Source: Lachnospiraceae bacterium (GTDB lineage Bacteria > Bacillota > Clostridia > Lachnospirales > Lachnospiraceae). Taken from it: 64,000 nt of DNA. Location of the stretch: assembly GCA_018056425.1 (NCBI GenBank), contig JAGPFR010000008.1, positions 1 through 64,000 of the forward strand, read 5' to 3'. The position numbers and the translations under genes were made by a program. Position 1 is the stretch's first letter; each line of letters opens with the position of its first letter. This document shows, piece after piece, positions 24,234 to 34,113 of this stretch. The notes below the pieces were generated by a model. That model saw only the letters and a list, made by a program, of their open reading frames with translations, ran no database searches and was not told where the DNA came from.

Positions 24234-25502
24234 TTAAGCAAGTGCCTGCTTAAGATCATCGATAATATCATCCGCATTCTCAAGACCCACGCTGAGTCTG
24301 ATAAGATCGGGACCTACGCCTGCTGCCACAAGCTCTTCGTCGGTAAGCTGTCTGTGTGTCGATGAAGCGGGATGAAGTACGCAGGCATGAGCATCTGCAA
24401 CATGAGTTGCTATCATGGCAACTTTAAGCTTTCTCATAAATTCCTCGGCTGCTTTTCTTCCGCCCTTTACGCCGAAAGAGATAACTCCGCAGGTGCCGCC
24501 CGGCATATATTTCTGAGCACGCTCATAATACTTGTCTCCCTTAAGACCGGGATAAGTGATCCATGCAACCTTGTCATTACCCTGAAGGAACTCTGCTACC
24601 TTCTGAGCATTCTCGCAATGTCTGGGCATTCTGACGGCAAGGGACTCAAGTCCGAGGTTGAGATAGAAAGCATTCTGAGGAGCCTGGATACATCCGAGGT
24701 CTCTCATAAGCTGTGCGGTACACTTGGTGATGAATGCGCCCTCTTTTCCGAACTTCTCGGCATAGGTGATCCCGTGATAGCTCTCATCGGGGGTGCAAAG
24801 TCCGGGGAACTTGTCGGCATGTGCCATCCAGTCAAACTTACCGGAATCAACGATACATCCGCCTACCGCTACATCATGTCCGTCCATGTATTTGGTGGTT
24901 GAATGAGTTACGATATCAACTCCCCACTCGAAGGGTCTGCAGTTGATAGGGGTTGCGAAGGTATTGTCTACGACAAGGGGTACTCCGTGCTTATGTGCAG
25001 CCTTGGAGAATTTCTCAAAATCGAAAACGGTAAGAGCGGGATTTGCGATGGTTTCGCCGAATACCGCCTTGGTGTTGGGTTTGAATGCGGCCTCAAGCTC
25101 TTCTTCGGTGCAATCGGGAGAAATGAAGGTGAAATCAATGCCCATCTTTCTCATGGTAACGTTAAAGAGGTTGAAGGTTCCGCCATATATTGAAGAGGAA
25201 GAAATGACATGATCCCCGCAGGTGGCAAGATTGAAGATGGCAAACATATTGGCTGCCTGTCCCGAACTGGTAAGCATTGCAGCGGTTCCGCCCTCAAGTG
25301 CCGCGATCTTTGCGGCAACATAATCATTGGTAGGGTTCTGAAGTCTTGTATAGAAATATCCGCTCGCTTCAAGATCGAAGAGCTTTCCCATATCCTCGCT
25401 GGTGTCATATTTAAACGTAGTGCTCTGAACAATGGGAATCATACGGGATTCGCCGTTTTTGGGTTCGTATCCTGCCTGGATACATTTGGTTTCCTGTCTC
25501 AT
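24234..25502 (-). CDS. metY: O-acetylhomoserine sulfhydrylase (Cys/Met metabolism PLP enzyme)
   Basis: Makes homocysteine from O-acetylhomoserine and sulfide, the direct sulfhydrylation route to methionine. The 422-residue length and the pattern favour MetY over Met[41 protein letters not shown], and the PLP lysine Lys204 in [12 protein letters not shown]. The C-terminal [10 protein letters not shown] and IRLSVGLEN motifs bind the substrate carboxylate. A sigma-A promoter at 25541-25569 drives it; no SAM riboswitch fits in the 39-base leader. The downstream ybjQ and galK genes may share the transcript. Confidence 0.92.
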   Translation of the reverse strand: MRQETKCIQAGYEPKNGESRMIPIVQSTTFKYDTSEDMGKLFDLEASGYFYTRLQNPTNDYVAAKIAALEGGTAAMLTSSGQAANMFAIFNLATCGDHVISSSSIYGGTFNLFNVTMRKMGIDFTFISPDCTEEELEAAFKPNTKAVFGETIANPALTVFDFEKFSKAAHKHGVPLVVDNTFATPINCRPFEWGVDIVTHSTTKYMDGHDVAVGGCIVDSGKFDWMAHADKFPGLCTPDESYHGITYAEKFGKEGAFITKCTAQLMRDLGCIQAPQNAFYLNLGLESLAVRMPRHCENAQKVAEFLQGNDKVAWITYPGLKGDKYYERAQKYMPGGTCGVISFGVKGGRKAAEEFMRKLKVAMIATHVADAHACVLHPASSTHRQLTDEELVAAGVGPDLIRLSVGLENADDIIDDLKQALA

Positions 25503-25540
25503 CTTTCCTCCTTAATAAGACCTAAATAAAATCTTTTCTT

Positions 25541-25569
25541 ATTTTATCCCAGCGGGTTTTGCGTATCAA
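25541..25569 (-). promoter_or_regulatory. metY promoter
   Basis: Minus strand TTGATA (25569-25564), 17-base spacer, TAAAAT (25546-25541). Its -35 box lies eight bases from the -35 box of the divergent ABC-importer promoter. Confidence 0.6.
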
Positions 25570-25577
25570 GGAAATAT

Positions 25578-25607
25578 TTGACTAACGGGTGTATATGACT
25601 GTAATAT
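25578..25607 (+). promoter_or_regulatory. Promoter of the TrpXYZ-like ABC importer
   Basis: TTGACT (25578-25583), 18-base spacer, TAATAT (25602-25607). The predicted start of transcription is near 25614, just before the palindrome at 25618-25631. Confidence 0.65.
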
Positions 25608-25617
25608 GTTACATTAG

Positions 25618-25631
25618 CGTACTAAAGTACG
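25618..25631. promoter_or_regulatory. Palindromic candidate operator
   Basis: CGTACTAAAGTACG: two 6-base arms around AA, immediately downstream of the predicted transcription start. The half-site GTACT recalls Trp repressor sites but the spacing is shorter (12 rather than 18 bases), so the regulator is not identified. Confidence 0.45.
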
Positions 25632-25669
25632 TTATTTTGAGGAGTGCCTATTATGGCAGAAAGGATATT

Positions 25670-26668
25670 ATGAAAAAGAATCTTTTCAAAAAAGCGGTTG
25701 CGCTCGCTTCCGCAGCACTGATGACCCTGTCTCTTGCAGGATGCGGACAGTCCCAGTCCTCTTCTTCCAATGAGATCAAGGTTGCTGTTATCAAGCAGCT
25801 CGATCATGCATCTCTTGATGAGATCGCAAACGCCATCACTGCAGAACTTGATGTTCTTGCAGAGACAAACGGAGTAAACATCACCTACACCGTATATTCG
25901 GGACAGAACGACCAGAGTACTCTCAAGCAGATCTCCGATCAGGCAGTAGCAGACGGATGCAGCGTCATCATCCCCATCGCTACCATGGCAGCACAGGTTG
26001 CTGCAACCAGCACCTCTGCTTCCAACACTCCCGTTGTTTATGCGGCTATTTCGGATCCCGAGGGAGCAGGACTTACCGGAATCGAAAATGTTACCGGAAC
26101 CAGTGACATGCTCGATACCGCTACCATCATCGACATGATCTTCACCGCTAACCCCGATGCTTCCAAGATCGGTCTTCTTTATTCCCTTTCCGAAGCAAAC
26201 TCAGCTCTTCCCATTGAGCAGGCTAAAGCTCTTATCGAAGAAAAGGGAGCTTCTTATGTAGAGTACACCGCTTCCACCAATGACGAAGTAGTTGCGGCTG
26301 CATCTTCTCTCATCGCTGAGGGCGTAGACGCTGTCTTCACTCCCACCGACAATGTGATCATGGCAGCAGAGCTTGCAATTTATGAAGACCTTGCCGCAGC
26401 AGGAATTCCCCACTACACCGGTGCTGATTCCTTCGTAAGAAACGGCGGATTTACCACCTGCGGAGTTAACTACACCGCACTCGGAACCAAGACCGCTGAC
26501 CTTGCTTACCAGGCTGTTACCCAGGGAATGGGTGACATGGAAGATTTCTACACCATGGAAGGCGGAATCGTTACCGTAAACACCGAAACCGCTGAGGCTC
26601 TCGGAATTGATTATTCAGGATTTTCCGCATTCGGAGAAATCGTAGAAGTTACCACTTCCGAAGACTGA
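25670..26668 (+). CDS. ABC transporter substrate-binding lipoprotein (TrpX-like, PF04392 type)
   Basis: A 332-residue lipoprotein: the signal peptide ends in the lipobox SLAGC with Cys25. The body matches the two-lobed PF04392 family (KVAVIKQLDHASLDEIANA, TYTVYSGQNDQSTLKQISDQ, PVVYAAISDPEGAGL, FTPTDNVIMAAE). In streptococci the homologous TrpX is thought to bring in tryptophan or a precursor; other relatives have unknown ligands. It starts at ATG 25670 (AAGGATATT site), and is followed by its permease after 68 bases. A T-box leader is absent because the 5' leader is only about 55 bases. Confidence 0.88.
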   Translation: MKKNLFKKAVALASAALMTLSLAGCGQSQSSSSNEIKVAVIKQLDHASLDEIANAITAELDVLAETNGVNITYTVYSGQNDQSTLKQISDQAVADGCSVIIPIATMAAQVAATSTSASNTPVVYAAISDPEGAGLTGIENVTGTSDMLDTATIIDMIFTANPDASKIGLLYSLSEANSALPIEQAKALIEEKGASYVEYTASTNDEVVAAASSLIAEGVDAVFTPTDNVIMAAELAIYEDLAAAGIPHYTGADSFVRNGGFTTCGVNYTALGTKTADLAYQAVTQGMGDMEDFYTMEGGIVTVNTETAEALGIDYSGFSAFGEIVEVTTSED

Positions 26669-26736
26669 TATGGTATATAATAGTATCCGGCTCACCTTTG
26701 AGGGAGCCGGATATTTTTATTTGAGGAGGTTTAGTT

Positions 26737-27666
26737 TTGGCCTATATTATCAAAACCGCTTTGGAACTCGGTCTTTTGTATGCTCCAATACCGCTTGCCC
26801 TGTTTCTCAGTTTCAGAATACTTAACATAGCCGATATGACTACGGACGGATGTTTTGTTTTGGGGGCCGCCGTATCTGTTACATGGGCCGCAGCGGGACA
26901 TCCTTTCTTAGGAATTCCCATGGCTATGGCAGCAGGCGTCCTGGCAGGTTTTGTAACCGCCATGCTCCAGACCAGATTCGGTGTCCCTTCGATACTTGCG
27001 GGAATCATCACCAATTTCGGCCTGTACACCGTTAATCTCATGGTTATGGGATGGAGTTCAAACGTTAATCTCCTTAAAACCGATACCATGTTCACTATTT
27101 TTGCAAAAGGAGCATCCTTTGCGGGAGCTTATTCGGACATGCTCCTTGTCGCCATTATCACAGCAATATCCGCCTCAGCACTGATCTGGTTCCTTTCCAC
27201 CAGACTGGGCCTCTCCATAAGAGCTACCGGCGATAACTCCGATATGGTCAGGGCATCCTCCGTTAATCCCAGATTCACCACCACGGTCGGTCTGTGCGTA
27301 TCCAACTCCCTTACTGCACTTTCGGGTGCAATGGTAGGTCAGTATCAGAATACCGTAGATATCAACAACGGAACCGGAATCGTAGTAATCGCCCTTGCAT
27401 GCCTCATCATCGGTGAGACAATCCTCGGCAAAAAGAACGTTGTCAAAGGCGCTTTCGCCGCAATTCTCGGTTCTATCGTCTACAGAGTGATCTATGCCAT
27501 AGTCCTTAAGACCAGGATAGTTCCGATACAGGGACTCAAACTCGTAACCGCACTTGTTGTTGCATTTGCCATCGCTTTCCCCACCATAAAAGAGTACATT
27601 CACTTTGTCCGTAAAAAGCATATGGCGGCAAAAGCTTCCGTTAAGGAGGAAAACGAAAATGCTTGA
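26737..27666 (+). CDS. ABC transporter permease (TrpY-like, BPD_transp_2 family)
   Basis: A 309-residue membrane protein with about eight to nine hydrophobic spans, related to branched-chain amino acid and sugar permeases (LivH/RbsC type). The cytoplasmic loop LSTRLGLSIRATGDNSDMVRASSVNP is the EAA-like contact with the ATPase. The start is TTG at 26737, seven bases after GAGGAGG; no nearer ATG exists. The 3' end overlaps the ATPase gene by eight bases, so translation is coupled. The substrate is probably the same as for the binding lipoprotein, possibly tryptophan or a related compound. Confidence 0.88.
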   Translation: MAYIIKTALELGLLYAPIPLALFLSFRILNIADMTTDGCFVLGAAVSVTWAAAGHPFLGIPMAMAAGVLAGFVTAMLQTRFGVPSILAGIITNFGLYTVNLMVMGWSSNVNLLKTDTMFTIFAKGASFAGAYSDMLLVAIITAISASALIWFLSTRLGLSIRATGDNSDMVRASSVNPRFTTTVGLCVSNSLTALSGAMVGQYQNTVDINNGTGIVVIALACLIIGETILGKKNVVKGAFAAILGSIVYRVIYAIVLKTRIVPIQGLKLVTALVVAFAIAFPTIKEYIHFVRKKHMAAKASVKEENENA

Positions 27667-28459
27667 GATCAGAAATATCAGCAAAACCTTCGCCCCCGGA
27701 ACGGTAAATGAAAAAAAGGCGATCACCAATTTGTCACTGAATGTTGAAGACGGCGACTTCATCACCATAATAGGTTCAAACGGTGCCGGAAAATCCACAC
27801 TCTTCAATGCCATAGCGGGTTCTTTTTTCGTAGATGACGGATATATATTCCTCGGAGGACAGGACATAACCTATCTTGAGGAGCACAAAAGAAGCCGTGT
27901 CATAGGAAGAATGTTCCAGGATCCTCTCAAGGGAACGGCTCCTTCCATGACGATCGAAGAAAACCTCGCACTCGCATACTTAAGATCTTCCGAGGGAACC
28001 TCTCCTTTCAGCAGGATCTCCTCAAGGGACAAGAAAAATTTCCGCGAGCAGCTCTCAAAGCTCGGAATGGGACTTGAGGACAGAATGAAAGATCCCGTGG
28101 GGCTGTTATCGGGCGGTCAAAGGCAGGCCCTTACACTTCTTATGGCCACGATCGTAACTCCCAAGGTTCTTCTTCTTGACGAACATACCGCCGCTCTCGA
28201 TCCCGGAACCGCGGATAAAGTAATAGAACTCACACAGAGCATCGTCGAAGGCGGACACATCACCTGCCTTATGATCACTCATAATATGAAGCAGGCTTTA
28301 AGCATAGGAAACAGAACTCTTCTTATGAACAACGGACACATCGTTCTAGATGTAAGCGGTGAGGAAAGATCCGCACTCACACCCAAGGACCTTATCGAGA
28401 AATTCAAAAACAAGGTCGGGGAAGAACTTGATAATGACAGAATCCTGCTTTCCACCTGA
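27659..28459 (+). CDS. ABC transporter ATPase (TrpZ-like)
   Basis: A 266-residue ATPase with Walker A GSNGAGKST (39-47), Q-loop FQDPLKG, signature LLSGGQRQ and Walker B VLLLDEHTAALD followed by switch His in MITHNMKQA. The DEHT in place of DEPT is usual for the subfamily that serves PF04392 binding proteins. The start ATG 27659 has GGAGG upstream and lies inside the end of the permease gene. It is the third and last gene of the importer operon and ends before a strong two-way terminator. Confidence 0.92.
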   Translation: MLEIRNISKTFAPGTVNEKKAITNLSLNVEDGDFITIIGSNGAGKSTLFNAIAGSFFVDDGYIFLGGQDITYLEEHKRSRVIGRMFQDPLKGTAPSMTIEENLALAYLRSSEGTSPFSRISSRDKKNFREQLSKLGMGLEDRMKDPVGLLSGGQRQALTLLMATIVTPKVLLLDEHTAALDPGTADKVIELTQSIVEGGHITCLMITHNMKQALSIGNRTLLMNNGHIVLDVSGEERSALTPKDLIEKFKNKVGEELDNDRILLST

Positions 28460-28471
28460 TGAATGCATATT

Positions 28472-28503
28472 AAAAAGAGGACCCTTTAAAGGGTCCTCTT
28501 TTA
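28472..28503. terminator. Bidirectional terminator between the ABC importer and DUF3048 genes
   Basis: AAAGAGGACCCTTT / AAAGGGTCCTCTTT forms a long perfect hairpin with A/T tracts on both sides, placed between converging genes. Confidence 0.9.
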
Positions 28504-28512
28504 AGTTTTTGA

Positions 28513-29748
28513 TCAATAATATCTCGTAAAGGTTTTGTACTCATCCCATACAAGACATATCCAGGTCTTTCCTTTGTTAAGGATTACCTCGTCACCGGTC
28601 TTGGCATCATAATATCTGGTCTGAGCATATACCGATGAATTGTAATTCAGATTCTCGTCAAAGGGAAGGTCCCTTTTCCAGGTAAGAGGAATGCACTTTC
28701 CGTTTGTAAACAAAACACCTTCACCGACTCCCGATACATTGAAGTTCATATATCCCTGATCGTCGAGCTTCTCTCCGGATACAAATTTGATGATCACATT
28801 CGTAACCGCAACCTGTTCTCCGTTATATTCGTCAATATGAGGAGCATCATTCTGATATCTGTAGTAGAGTCTGTCATCCTCATTATATTCGAAGTAGGGA
28901 TTTAACTCACTGTAACCGTTAGGGGAAGACTGATTTCCTCCGCCTCCGGGATAAATGGTATTGCAATCACCGTATCCCTCGTACTCTGCCAGATTTGCGG
29001 AAGTTGCAAATACAAGAGGGAAAGTATAATCGGGTGTCGGATATTTGGTGTCATAACCGAGTCTTGCCACAGCAGAATTATAACCTTCAATGGTCATTAT
29101 TCCGGTGTACTCAAGTGAATATCCGAGTTCCTGACGCTCCTTGTCTCTGGAGAAAGCTTCATCGGCCGTAACATTTACACCCGAAACGGAAGCACTGACA
29201 TTGTCTACCAGATCACTGTTAAGAAGAGGTCCGACATATGCCGCAGCAAGTCCCCAGTTACAATAAATGGCATCATAACTGAGTGCCTCGAGCAGGAAGT
29301 AATGCCTGCTGCTTCGTATGGGCTCGATATATTCAAGATCTCCGTAATTCTGGAAAATGCCCATAAGTCTGGTACAGCTGCATTTTTCCATGGGAGCTTC
29401 ATATACGATATCCGCATAAGAGATTCCGTACTGGGGAAGAGCATTGCGGTTATTGGGTATCATTACCGCCATGGGTCTTCTGTACGCTATCTCTGTATCG
29501 ATCCATTCACCGGTCAGATAACTTTCGATCTGTCCGTCCTTCTCATATCTCTCACCGATAGCCATAAGTCCGGGATCATAAGAAGGTCCGGGGCTTGATT
29601 CGGTCCCGGGTGAAGGAGTCGCAGTGGGTTCAACCTCAGGGGGAGGATCCTGATGAGGCTGATAATCCGAAGGGCTGCAACCGGTAGCCAAAACAGCAAG
29701 TGCCGCAGCCATACATATACTCTTTTTGGCAAATTTCCTGAAATGCAT
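28513..29748 (-). CDS. DUF3048 (YerB-like) lipoprotein
   Basis: A 411-residue lipoprotein: signal peptide with Cys24 in VLATGC, then a Pro/Ser/Thr-rich spacer (about 28-58). The body matches the YerB/DUF3048 family through RRPMAVMIPNNRNALPQYGISYADIVYEAPME, IGIF-like LMGIFQNYGD and EPIRSSRHYFLLEAL, with the C-terminal part ending KGKTWICLVWDE. The molecular role is not established; the protein is anchored on the outer face of the membrane. It is transcribed just downstream of tRNA-Leu on the same strand and ends at the two-way terminator. Confidence 0.85.
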   Translation of the reverse strand: MHFRKFAKKSICMAAALAVLATGCSPSDYQPHQDPPPEVEPTATPSPGTESSPGPSYDPGLMAIGERYEKDGQIESYLTGEWIDTEIAYRRPMAVMIPNNRNALPQYGISYADIVYEAPMEKCSCTRLMGIFQNYGDLEYIEPIRSSRHYFLLEALSYDAIYCNWGLAAAYVGPLLNSDLVDNVSASVSGVNVTADEAFSRDKERQELGYSLEYTGIMTIEGYNSAVARLGYDTKYPTPDYTFPLVFATSANLAEYEGYGDCNTIYPGGGGNQSSPNGYSELNPYFEYNEDDRLYYRYQNDAPHIDEYNGEQVAVTNVIIKFVSGEKLDDQGYMNFNVSGVGEGVLFTNGKCIPLTWKRDLPFDENLNYNSSVYAQTRYYDAKTGDEVILNKGKTWICLVWDEYKTFTRYY

Positions 29749-29790
29749 ATTCTTATATATATCAAAAAAATAATTTTTTACATGTTAAAA

Positions 29791-29874
29791 TGCGGGTAGC
29801 CGGACTCGAACCGGCACGGAGTCGCCCCCGAGGGATTTTAAGTCCCTTGCGTCTACCTATTTCGCCATACCCGC
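29791..29874 (-). tRNA. tRNA-Leu (anticodon TAA)
   Basis: An 84-base class II tRNA: acceptor arm GCGGGTA / TACCCGC with discriminator A, D-arm, anticodon loop ACTTAAAAT with TAA, a long variable arm (CGGGGGCGACTCCG region), and a GGTTCGAGTCC T-arm. The CCA end is not encoded. Confidence 0.95.
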
Positions 29875-29895
29875 ATGCTCAATCTGCAAGTGAGA

Positions 29896-29924
29896 ATTAT
29901 ATCAAACAGATTTATAAAAAGCAA
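29896..29924 (-). promoter_or_regulatory. tRNA-Leu promoter
   Basis: Minus strand TTGCTT (29924-29919), 17-base spacer, TATAAT (29901-29896) with upstream TG. It overlaps the 3' end of the GH13 gene. Confidence 0.65.
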
Positions 29925-32013
29925 GAATCGTGGCTGATTCCGGCGGTACGGTTATATCCAGGATACCGCATTTGAGATTATATTGCTCTCCGCCCATATT
30001 ATAACCGTTTTTGTCCGTAGAAAAAACAGTCTTCATAACACCGCTTCTGGTGGTTCCGATCTCCCAAACGGTCAGGTTCTTGTGAACTTCCGTGTTGTTA
30101 TTGTTGATGATGACCAGGATCTGTTCGTTTCTGTCAAATCTTCCGTATGCGATGAAATTGTAATCACTGTCGACCATCTTGATCGAACCGGTCCTGAATA
30201 CGGGATGTCTGTGTCTGAGTGAGATAAGATCCCTGTGAAAAGAGATCATCTCTTTATCTTCACGTCCCCAGGGATATGTACGCCTGTTATCCGGATCGGT
30301 AAAACCGCATACCCCGGCTTCATCACCGTAATAGATCGGGGGGGATCCCATCCAGGTCATCTGTATGACTACCGCTTCCCTGAATACCGCCTTATCGATG
30401 TTTTTCTCCGCAGCTTCGGGACCCAGTGTTCCGGTTCTTCCGACCATGTGATTGGTTCTGGTAAGGAATCTCGAATGGTCATGATTTGAGAGTTCATTCA
30501 TGGCGGACTGCATACTCGGAGTCGAGAATGTTGCCCCGTGGTGGATCATCGCGCCCCAGAATCCGTCGGCATTTCCGAGAAGATCTTCCCTGAAGTCATC
30601 GGAGTGCTTCTCCATTCCGGTCAGGAACCAGGTAACGGGTTCCATGAACGCATCATAGTTCATTACTGAATCCCATTCATCACCCTGAAGCCATGCCTTT
30701 TTATCCCCATAATGCTCCGCAAGTATCAGAGCATCGGGATTGGCCTCCTTAACCGCGGTTCGGAATCTTTTCCAGAACTTATGGTTATATTCCTGGGAAT
30801 GACCGAGATCGGCAGCTACATCCAAACGCCATCCGTCGGCACAGAAAGGTTCGGAAACCCATTTTGCGGCTATCTTAAGCACGTAATCGACAAGTTCCTC
30901 GGAACCTTCGTAATTGAGCTTGGGAAGCGTATCATAGCCCCACCATCCGTCATAGGAACCGTTGTATGGCCATCCGTTTTCATTGTTGAATGAAAAATAA
31001 TTATGATAGGGGCTTGAAGGACTTACATACGCGCCCTTGTCATATCCCTCTTCGTTCTCGTAAATCCTCTCTCTGTCCATCCACTTGTTGAATGAACCGC
31101 AGTGGTTGAAAACGCCGTCAAGGATCACCTTCATACCGCGTTTATGGGCTTCCTTAACCACTTCGATAAACAGCTCATCACTGGCAGTAAGGTTTGCCAT
31201 ACCGGCTACTCTTCTGATGTATCTCTTTGAAAGCCTGTTCTCAGAAGCTCCGAGTGGAAGTACTTCTCCGCCGTCATCAACGATCCTGCCGAAATGGGGA
31301 TCTATGTGATCATAGTCCTGGATATCATATTTATGGTTGGAAGGTGATACAAAAAGCGGATTAAAATATATTACCTCTACACCCAGGCTCTTAAGATAAT
31401 CCATCTTGTCGAGGACACCCTGAAGATCTCCGCCGTAAAAATTCCTTACATCCATCTGGGAGGGAGGTGCATACCAGTCCTCAACCTTATGAACCGGCTG
31501 GCCTATATAGAGGTATTCGTTATCCAGTACATCATTGGTCTTATCGCCGTTACAGAAACGGTCGACATAGATCTGATACATGACCGCACCCTTGCTCCAA
31601 TCGGGAGTGGAGAATCCGGGGAATACAACAAAATCGTAATATTCGTTGGGATCGGTGACCGCACCCCTGGAATCAAAAAATACCTTCAAAGCGCCCGAGA
31701 TAATCTCGAAATGATAGGAAAGCTTTTTATCCGAAAGCTCTAAACGGGTTTCGTAATAATCAAAATGTCTTTCCGTCTCCGCCTTGGTCATGACAAGTCT
31801 CTTGCCGCCGCTCACGAGAAGGACGACATCGACATTATTCTTGGCCGTTCTGAATCTGACTGTGATCTCTTCACCGGGCTCAGGTTCTTCGGGATTAAGA
31901 TAATTGGATGTGGTATCGGAATAGAGAGCCCTGACATTGAATACGGCTCTCATGGAAAGGATATAATCCTGATTGTTCAGGACCCTCTTCCGATGTATCA
32001 AATCTGCAGACAT
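29902..32013 (-). CDS. GH13 alpha-glucan hydrolase (neopullulanase/cyclomaltodextrinase type)
   Basis: A 703-residue enzyme without a signal peptide, so it acts on maltodextrins inside the cell. An N-terminal starch-binding-like beta domain (about 20-130) precedes the barrel. The catalytic triad is visible: nucleophile Asp398 in GWRLDVAAD, acid/base Glu433 in LILAEHYGD, and Asp512 in LSNHDHSRF. VMYQIYVDRFCNGD and LDGVFNHCG are typical of the neopullulanase/cyclomaltodextrinase group. The start ATG has GGAGG upstream. Its exact bond preference (alpha-1,4 with or without alpha-1,6) cannot be read from sequence. It could work with the glycogen metabolised through glgB. Confidence 0.9.
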   Translation of the reverse strand: MSADLIHRKRVLNNQDYILSMRAVFNVRALYSDTTSNYLNPEEPEPGEEITVRFRTAKNNVDVVLLVSGGKRLVMTKAETERHFDYYETRLELSDKKLSYHFEIISGALKVFFDSRGAVTDPNEYYDFVVFPGFSTPDWSKGAVMYQIYVDRFCNGDKTNDVLDNEYLYIGQPVHKVEDWYAPPSQMDVRNFYGGDLQGVLDKMDYLKSLGVEVIYFNPLFVSPSNHKYDIQDYDHIDPHFGRIVDDGGEVLPLGASENRLSKRYIRRVAGMANLTASDELFIEVVKEAHKRGMKVILDGVFNHCGSFNKWMDRERIYENEEGYDKGAYVSPSSPYHNYFSFNNENGWPYNGSYDGWWGYDTLPKLNYEGSEELVDYVLKIAAKWVSEPFCADGWRLDVAADLGHSQEYNHKFWKRFRTAVKEANPDALILAEHYGDKKAWLQGDEWDSVMNYDAFMEPVTWFLTGMEKHSDDFREDLLGNADGFWGAMIHHGATFSTPSMQSAMNELSNHDHSRFLTRTNHMVGRTGTLGPEAAEKNIDKAVFREAVVIQMTWMGSPPIYYGDEAGVCGFTDPDNRRTYPWGREDKEMISFHRDLISLRHRHPVFRTGSIKMVDSDYNFIAYGRFDRNEQILVIINNNNTEVHKNLTVWEIGTTRSGVMKTVFSTDKNGYNMGGEQYNLKCGILDITVPPESATILAFYKSV

Positions 32014-32056
32014 AAAATCCTCCGATATGTCCGGTACATCTATAAAACCACAAAAT

Positions 32057-32085
32057 ATTGTAGCTCATTTCCCCTGCCTATACAA
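32057..32085 (-). promoter_or_regulatory. Promoter of the GH13 gene
   Basis: Minus strand TTGTAT (32085-32080), 17-base spacer, TACAAT (32062-32057), about 45 bases before the start codon. Confidence 0.55.
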
Positions 32086-32098
32086 GTTAAACGAAAAA

Positions 32099-32130
32099 GA
32101 AAAAAGACAGCCGGGGAAGCTGTCTTTTCT
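32099..32130 (-). terminator. Rho-independent terminator after ftsH
   Basis: AAAAGACAGC (32102-32111) pairs with GCTGTCTTTT (32119-32128), followed by T residues on the minus strand. About 145 bases lie between it and the ftsH stop; I see no gene in them. Confidence 0.8.
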
Positions 32131-32276
32131 CCAGAGAATCTATCTCTTTGGGGTATTTCCAAAACAAAATGTATTGGGGGTACGTGTATATAGTATCATC
32201 CGACCCGATTTTGCAAAATGGCACAGATTCACAAATCTTACTAACACTTTGCACTCTTTTTGTGCAACTCTTACAA

Positions 32277-34094
32277 TCAATTTGCCTCAAAAAGAGCTTC
32301 GAACTCTTCTCTGCCGATTTTTTCCTTTTCAAGAAGGAGTTCTGCGCACTTGTGAAGGATATCCTCATGCTGGAGGATGATATCCTTGGCTTTTCTGTAG
32401 CAGTCATCGATAATGCTTCTTACTTCCTTATCGATCTGTGCCGCAACATCCTCACTGTGGGACTTGGCATGTGCAAGGTCTCTTCCGATGAACACTTCGT
32501 CGTCATCATCGTCATAGCATACAACGCCGATATTGTCGCTCATGCCATAGCGTGTAACCATGCTGCGTGCTTCCTTGGTCGCTCTCTTGATATCGGATGA
32601 AGCTCCGGTCGTGATATCTCCGAAAATGATCTCTTCGGCAATTCTGCCTCCGAGGGTAACCATGATATCCTGAAGCATCTTTCCCTTTGAAAGGAACATC
32701 TCATCACGATCGGGAAGGGGCATCGTATAACCTGCAGCGCCTACTCCGGTAGGAATGATAGATATCGAATAAACAGGTCCGACATCGGGAAGAACATGGA
32801 AAAGAATTGCATGTCCCGTTTCGTGATAAGCCGTGATCTTCTTTTCCTTATCGGAAATAATACGGCTCTTTTTCTCGGTTCCCATTCCGACCTTAACGAA
32901 TGCGTTCTTGATCTGATCTCCGGTAATATATGGACTTCCGGATCTTGCTGCGCCGATTGCGGCTTCATTCATAAGGTTCTCAAGATCCGCACCGGTAAAT
33001 CCCGCGGTGGTACGGGCAATGTTCTCGAGATTGACATCCTCTGCAAGCTTTTTGTTTCTTGCATGGACTTTAAGGATCTCTTCTCTTCCGGCCACGTCGG
33101 GTCTTTGGACGGTAACCTTGCGGTCAAATCTTCCGGGTCTGAGGATTGCAGGATCGAGAATATCCACTCTGTTGGTTGCTGCCATAACAATGATTCCGGA
33201 ATTTTCCTTAAAACCGTCCATCTCAACGAGGAGCTGGTTTAAGGTCTGTTCTCTCTCATCATGTCCGCCTCCGAGACCGGTACCGCGTCTTCGGGCAACG
33301 GCATCTATCTCGTCGATAAAAATAATACAGGGCATGCGCTTCTTGGCTTCTTCAAAGAGATCTCTTACTCTCGAAGCACCGACACCTACGAACATCTCTA
33401 CAAAATCCGAACCCGAGATGGACAGGAAAGGAACCTTGGCTTCTCCGGCAACCGCCTTCGCAAGCAATGTCTTACCTGTTCCGGGAGCACCCTCGAGAAG
33501 GACGCCTTTGGGGATCCTTGCACCGAGGCTTGAATATTTACCGGGATCTTTGAGGAAATCAACAATCTCCGACAGTTCTTCTTTTTCTTCTTTAAGACCT
33601 GCAACATCGGCAAACGTGATCTTACCGTCACCGTTGATGATATTGATCCTGATCTTACCGAAATTCAGCATCCGGCTTCCCTGACTCTGCCCCTGGGCAG
33701 ATCCGAGCAGTGCCGACATCAAGAATACGACTACGAAAGCAAGCAGAATGATCGGGAGTAGTATGTTGACCAGCTGGGTCGAAACCGATTTATCCCTGAT
33801 CACGGGATCGAGTCCCGCTTCTCTCAAAATGCTGTCCGCTTCATTAACATCCGTGACATAGACTCTCTGGGTGGTTCCGCTTTTGAACTTAACCTCTACG
33901 TATCCGCATCTTCCCGAAGAATCCGGGGTGATCTCACAAGCTACAATTTTGCCTTCCGTCAGGTCACTCTGAAGCTGACCGAATGAATAAGAAGAAGAAT
34001 TCTCCCTCAGGGTCTGCAATATCCATACCAGTACGAGTATGAAAAAGATCAGCCACAGGTATGATCTGAACGGGTTTCTAGCACTCTTTTCCAA
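32277..34094 (-). CDS. ftsH: ATP-dependent zinc metalloprotease FtsH
   Basis: Membrane-anchored AAA+ protease that degrades misfolded membrane proteins and regulatory proteins. The 605 residues hold a first membrane span (about 12-27), an extracytoplasmic domain, a second span (about 107-130), the AAA module with Walker A GAPGTGKT (202-209) and FIDEIDA, the SRH region, and the zinc site HETGH (424-428). The start is TTG at 34094, eight bases after GGAGG. It is last in an operon with rqcP, ftsB, tilS and hpt, 19 bases after hpt. An SPFH protein of the type that modulates FtsH is encoded at the left edge. Confidence 0.97.
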   Translation of the reverse strand: MEKSARNPFRSYLWLIFFILVLVWILQTLRENSSSYSFGQLQSDLTEGKIVACEITPDSSGRCGYVEVKFKSGTTQRVYVTDVNEADSILREAGLDPVIRDKSVSTQLVNILLPIILLAFVVVFLMSALLGSAQGQSQGSRMLNFGKIRINIINGDGKITFADVAGLKEEKEELSEIVDFLKDPGKYSSLGARIPKGVLLEGAPGTGKTLLAKAVAGEAKVPFLSISGSDFVEMFVGVGASRVRDLFEEAKKRMPCIIFIDEIDAVARRRGTGLGGGHDEREQTLNQLLVEMDGFKENSGIIVMAATNRVDILDPAILRPGRFDRKVTVQRPDVAGREEILKVHARNKKLAEDVNLENIARTTAGFTGADLENLMNEAAIGAARSGSPYITGDQIKNAFVKVGMGTEKKSRIISDKEKKITAYHETGHAILFHVLPDVGPVYSISIIPTGVGAAGYTMPLPDRDEMFLSKGKMLQDIMVTLGGRIAEEIIFGDITTGASSDIKRATKEARSMVTRYGMSDNIGVVCYDDDDDEVFIGRDLAHAKSHSEDVAAQIDKEVRSIIDDCYRKAKDIILQHEDILHKCAELLLEKEKIGREEFEALFEAN

Positions 34095-34113
34095 AATAAT
34101 TCCTCCAAACGGA

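Noticed and set aside
25618-25631. A true Trp repressor operator
   Set aside because: The half-sites resemble GTACT but the total length is 14 rather than about 18-20 bases and the central CTAG elements are missing.
25570-25669. A T-box or SAM riboswitch in front of the importer or metY
   Set aside because: The leaders are about 55 and 39 bases, too short for either element.
27175-27867. A 230-residue frame on the minus strand across the permease/ATPase junction
   Set aside because: It is the reverse shadow of two well-supported genes and has no family-like pattern.
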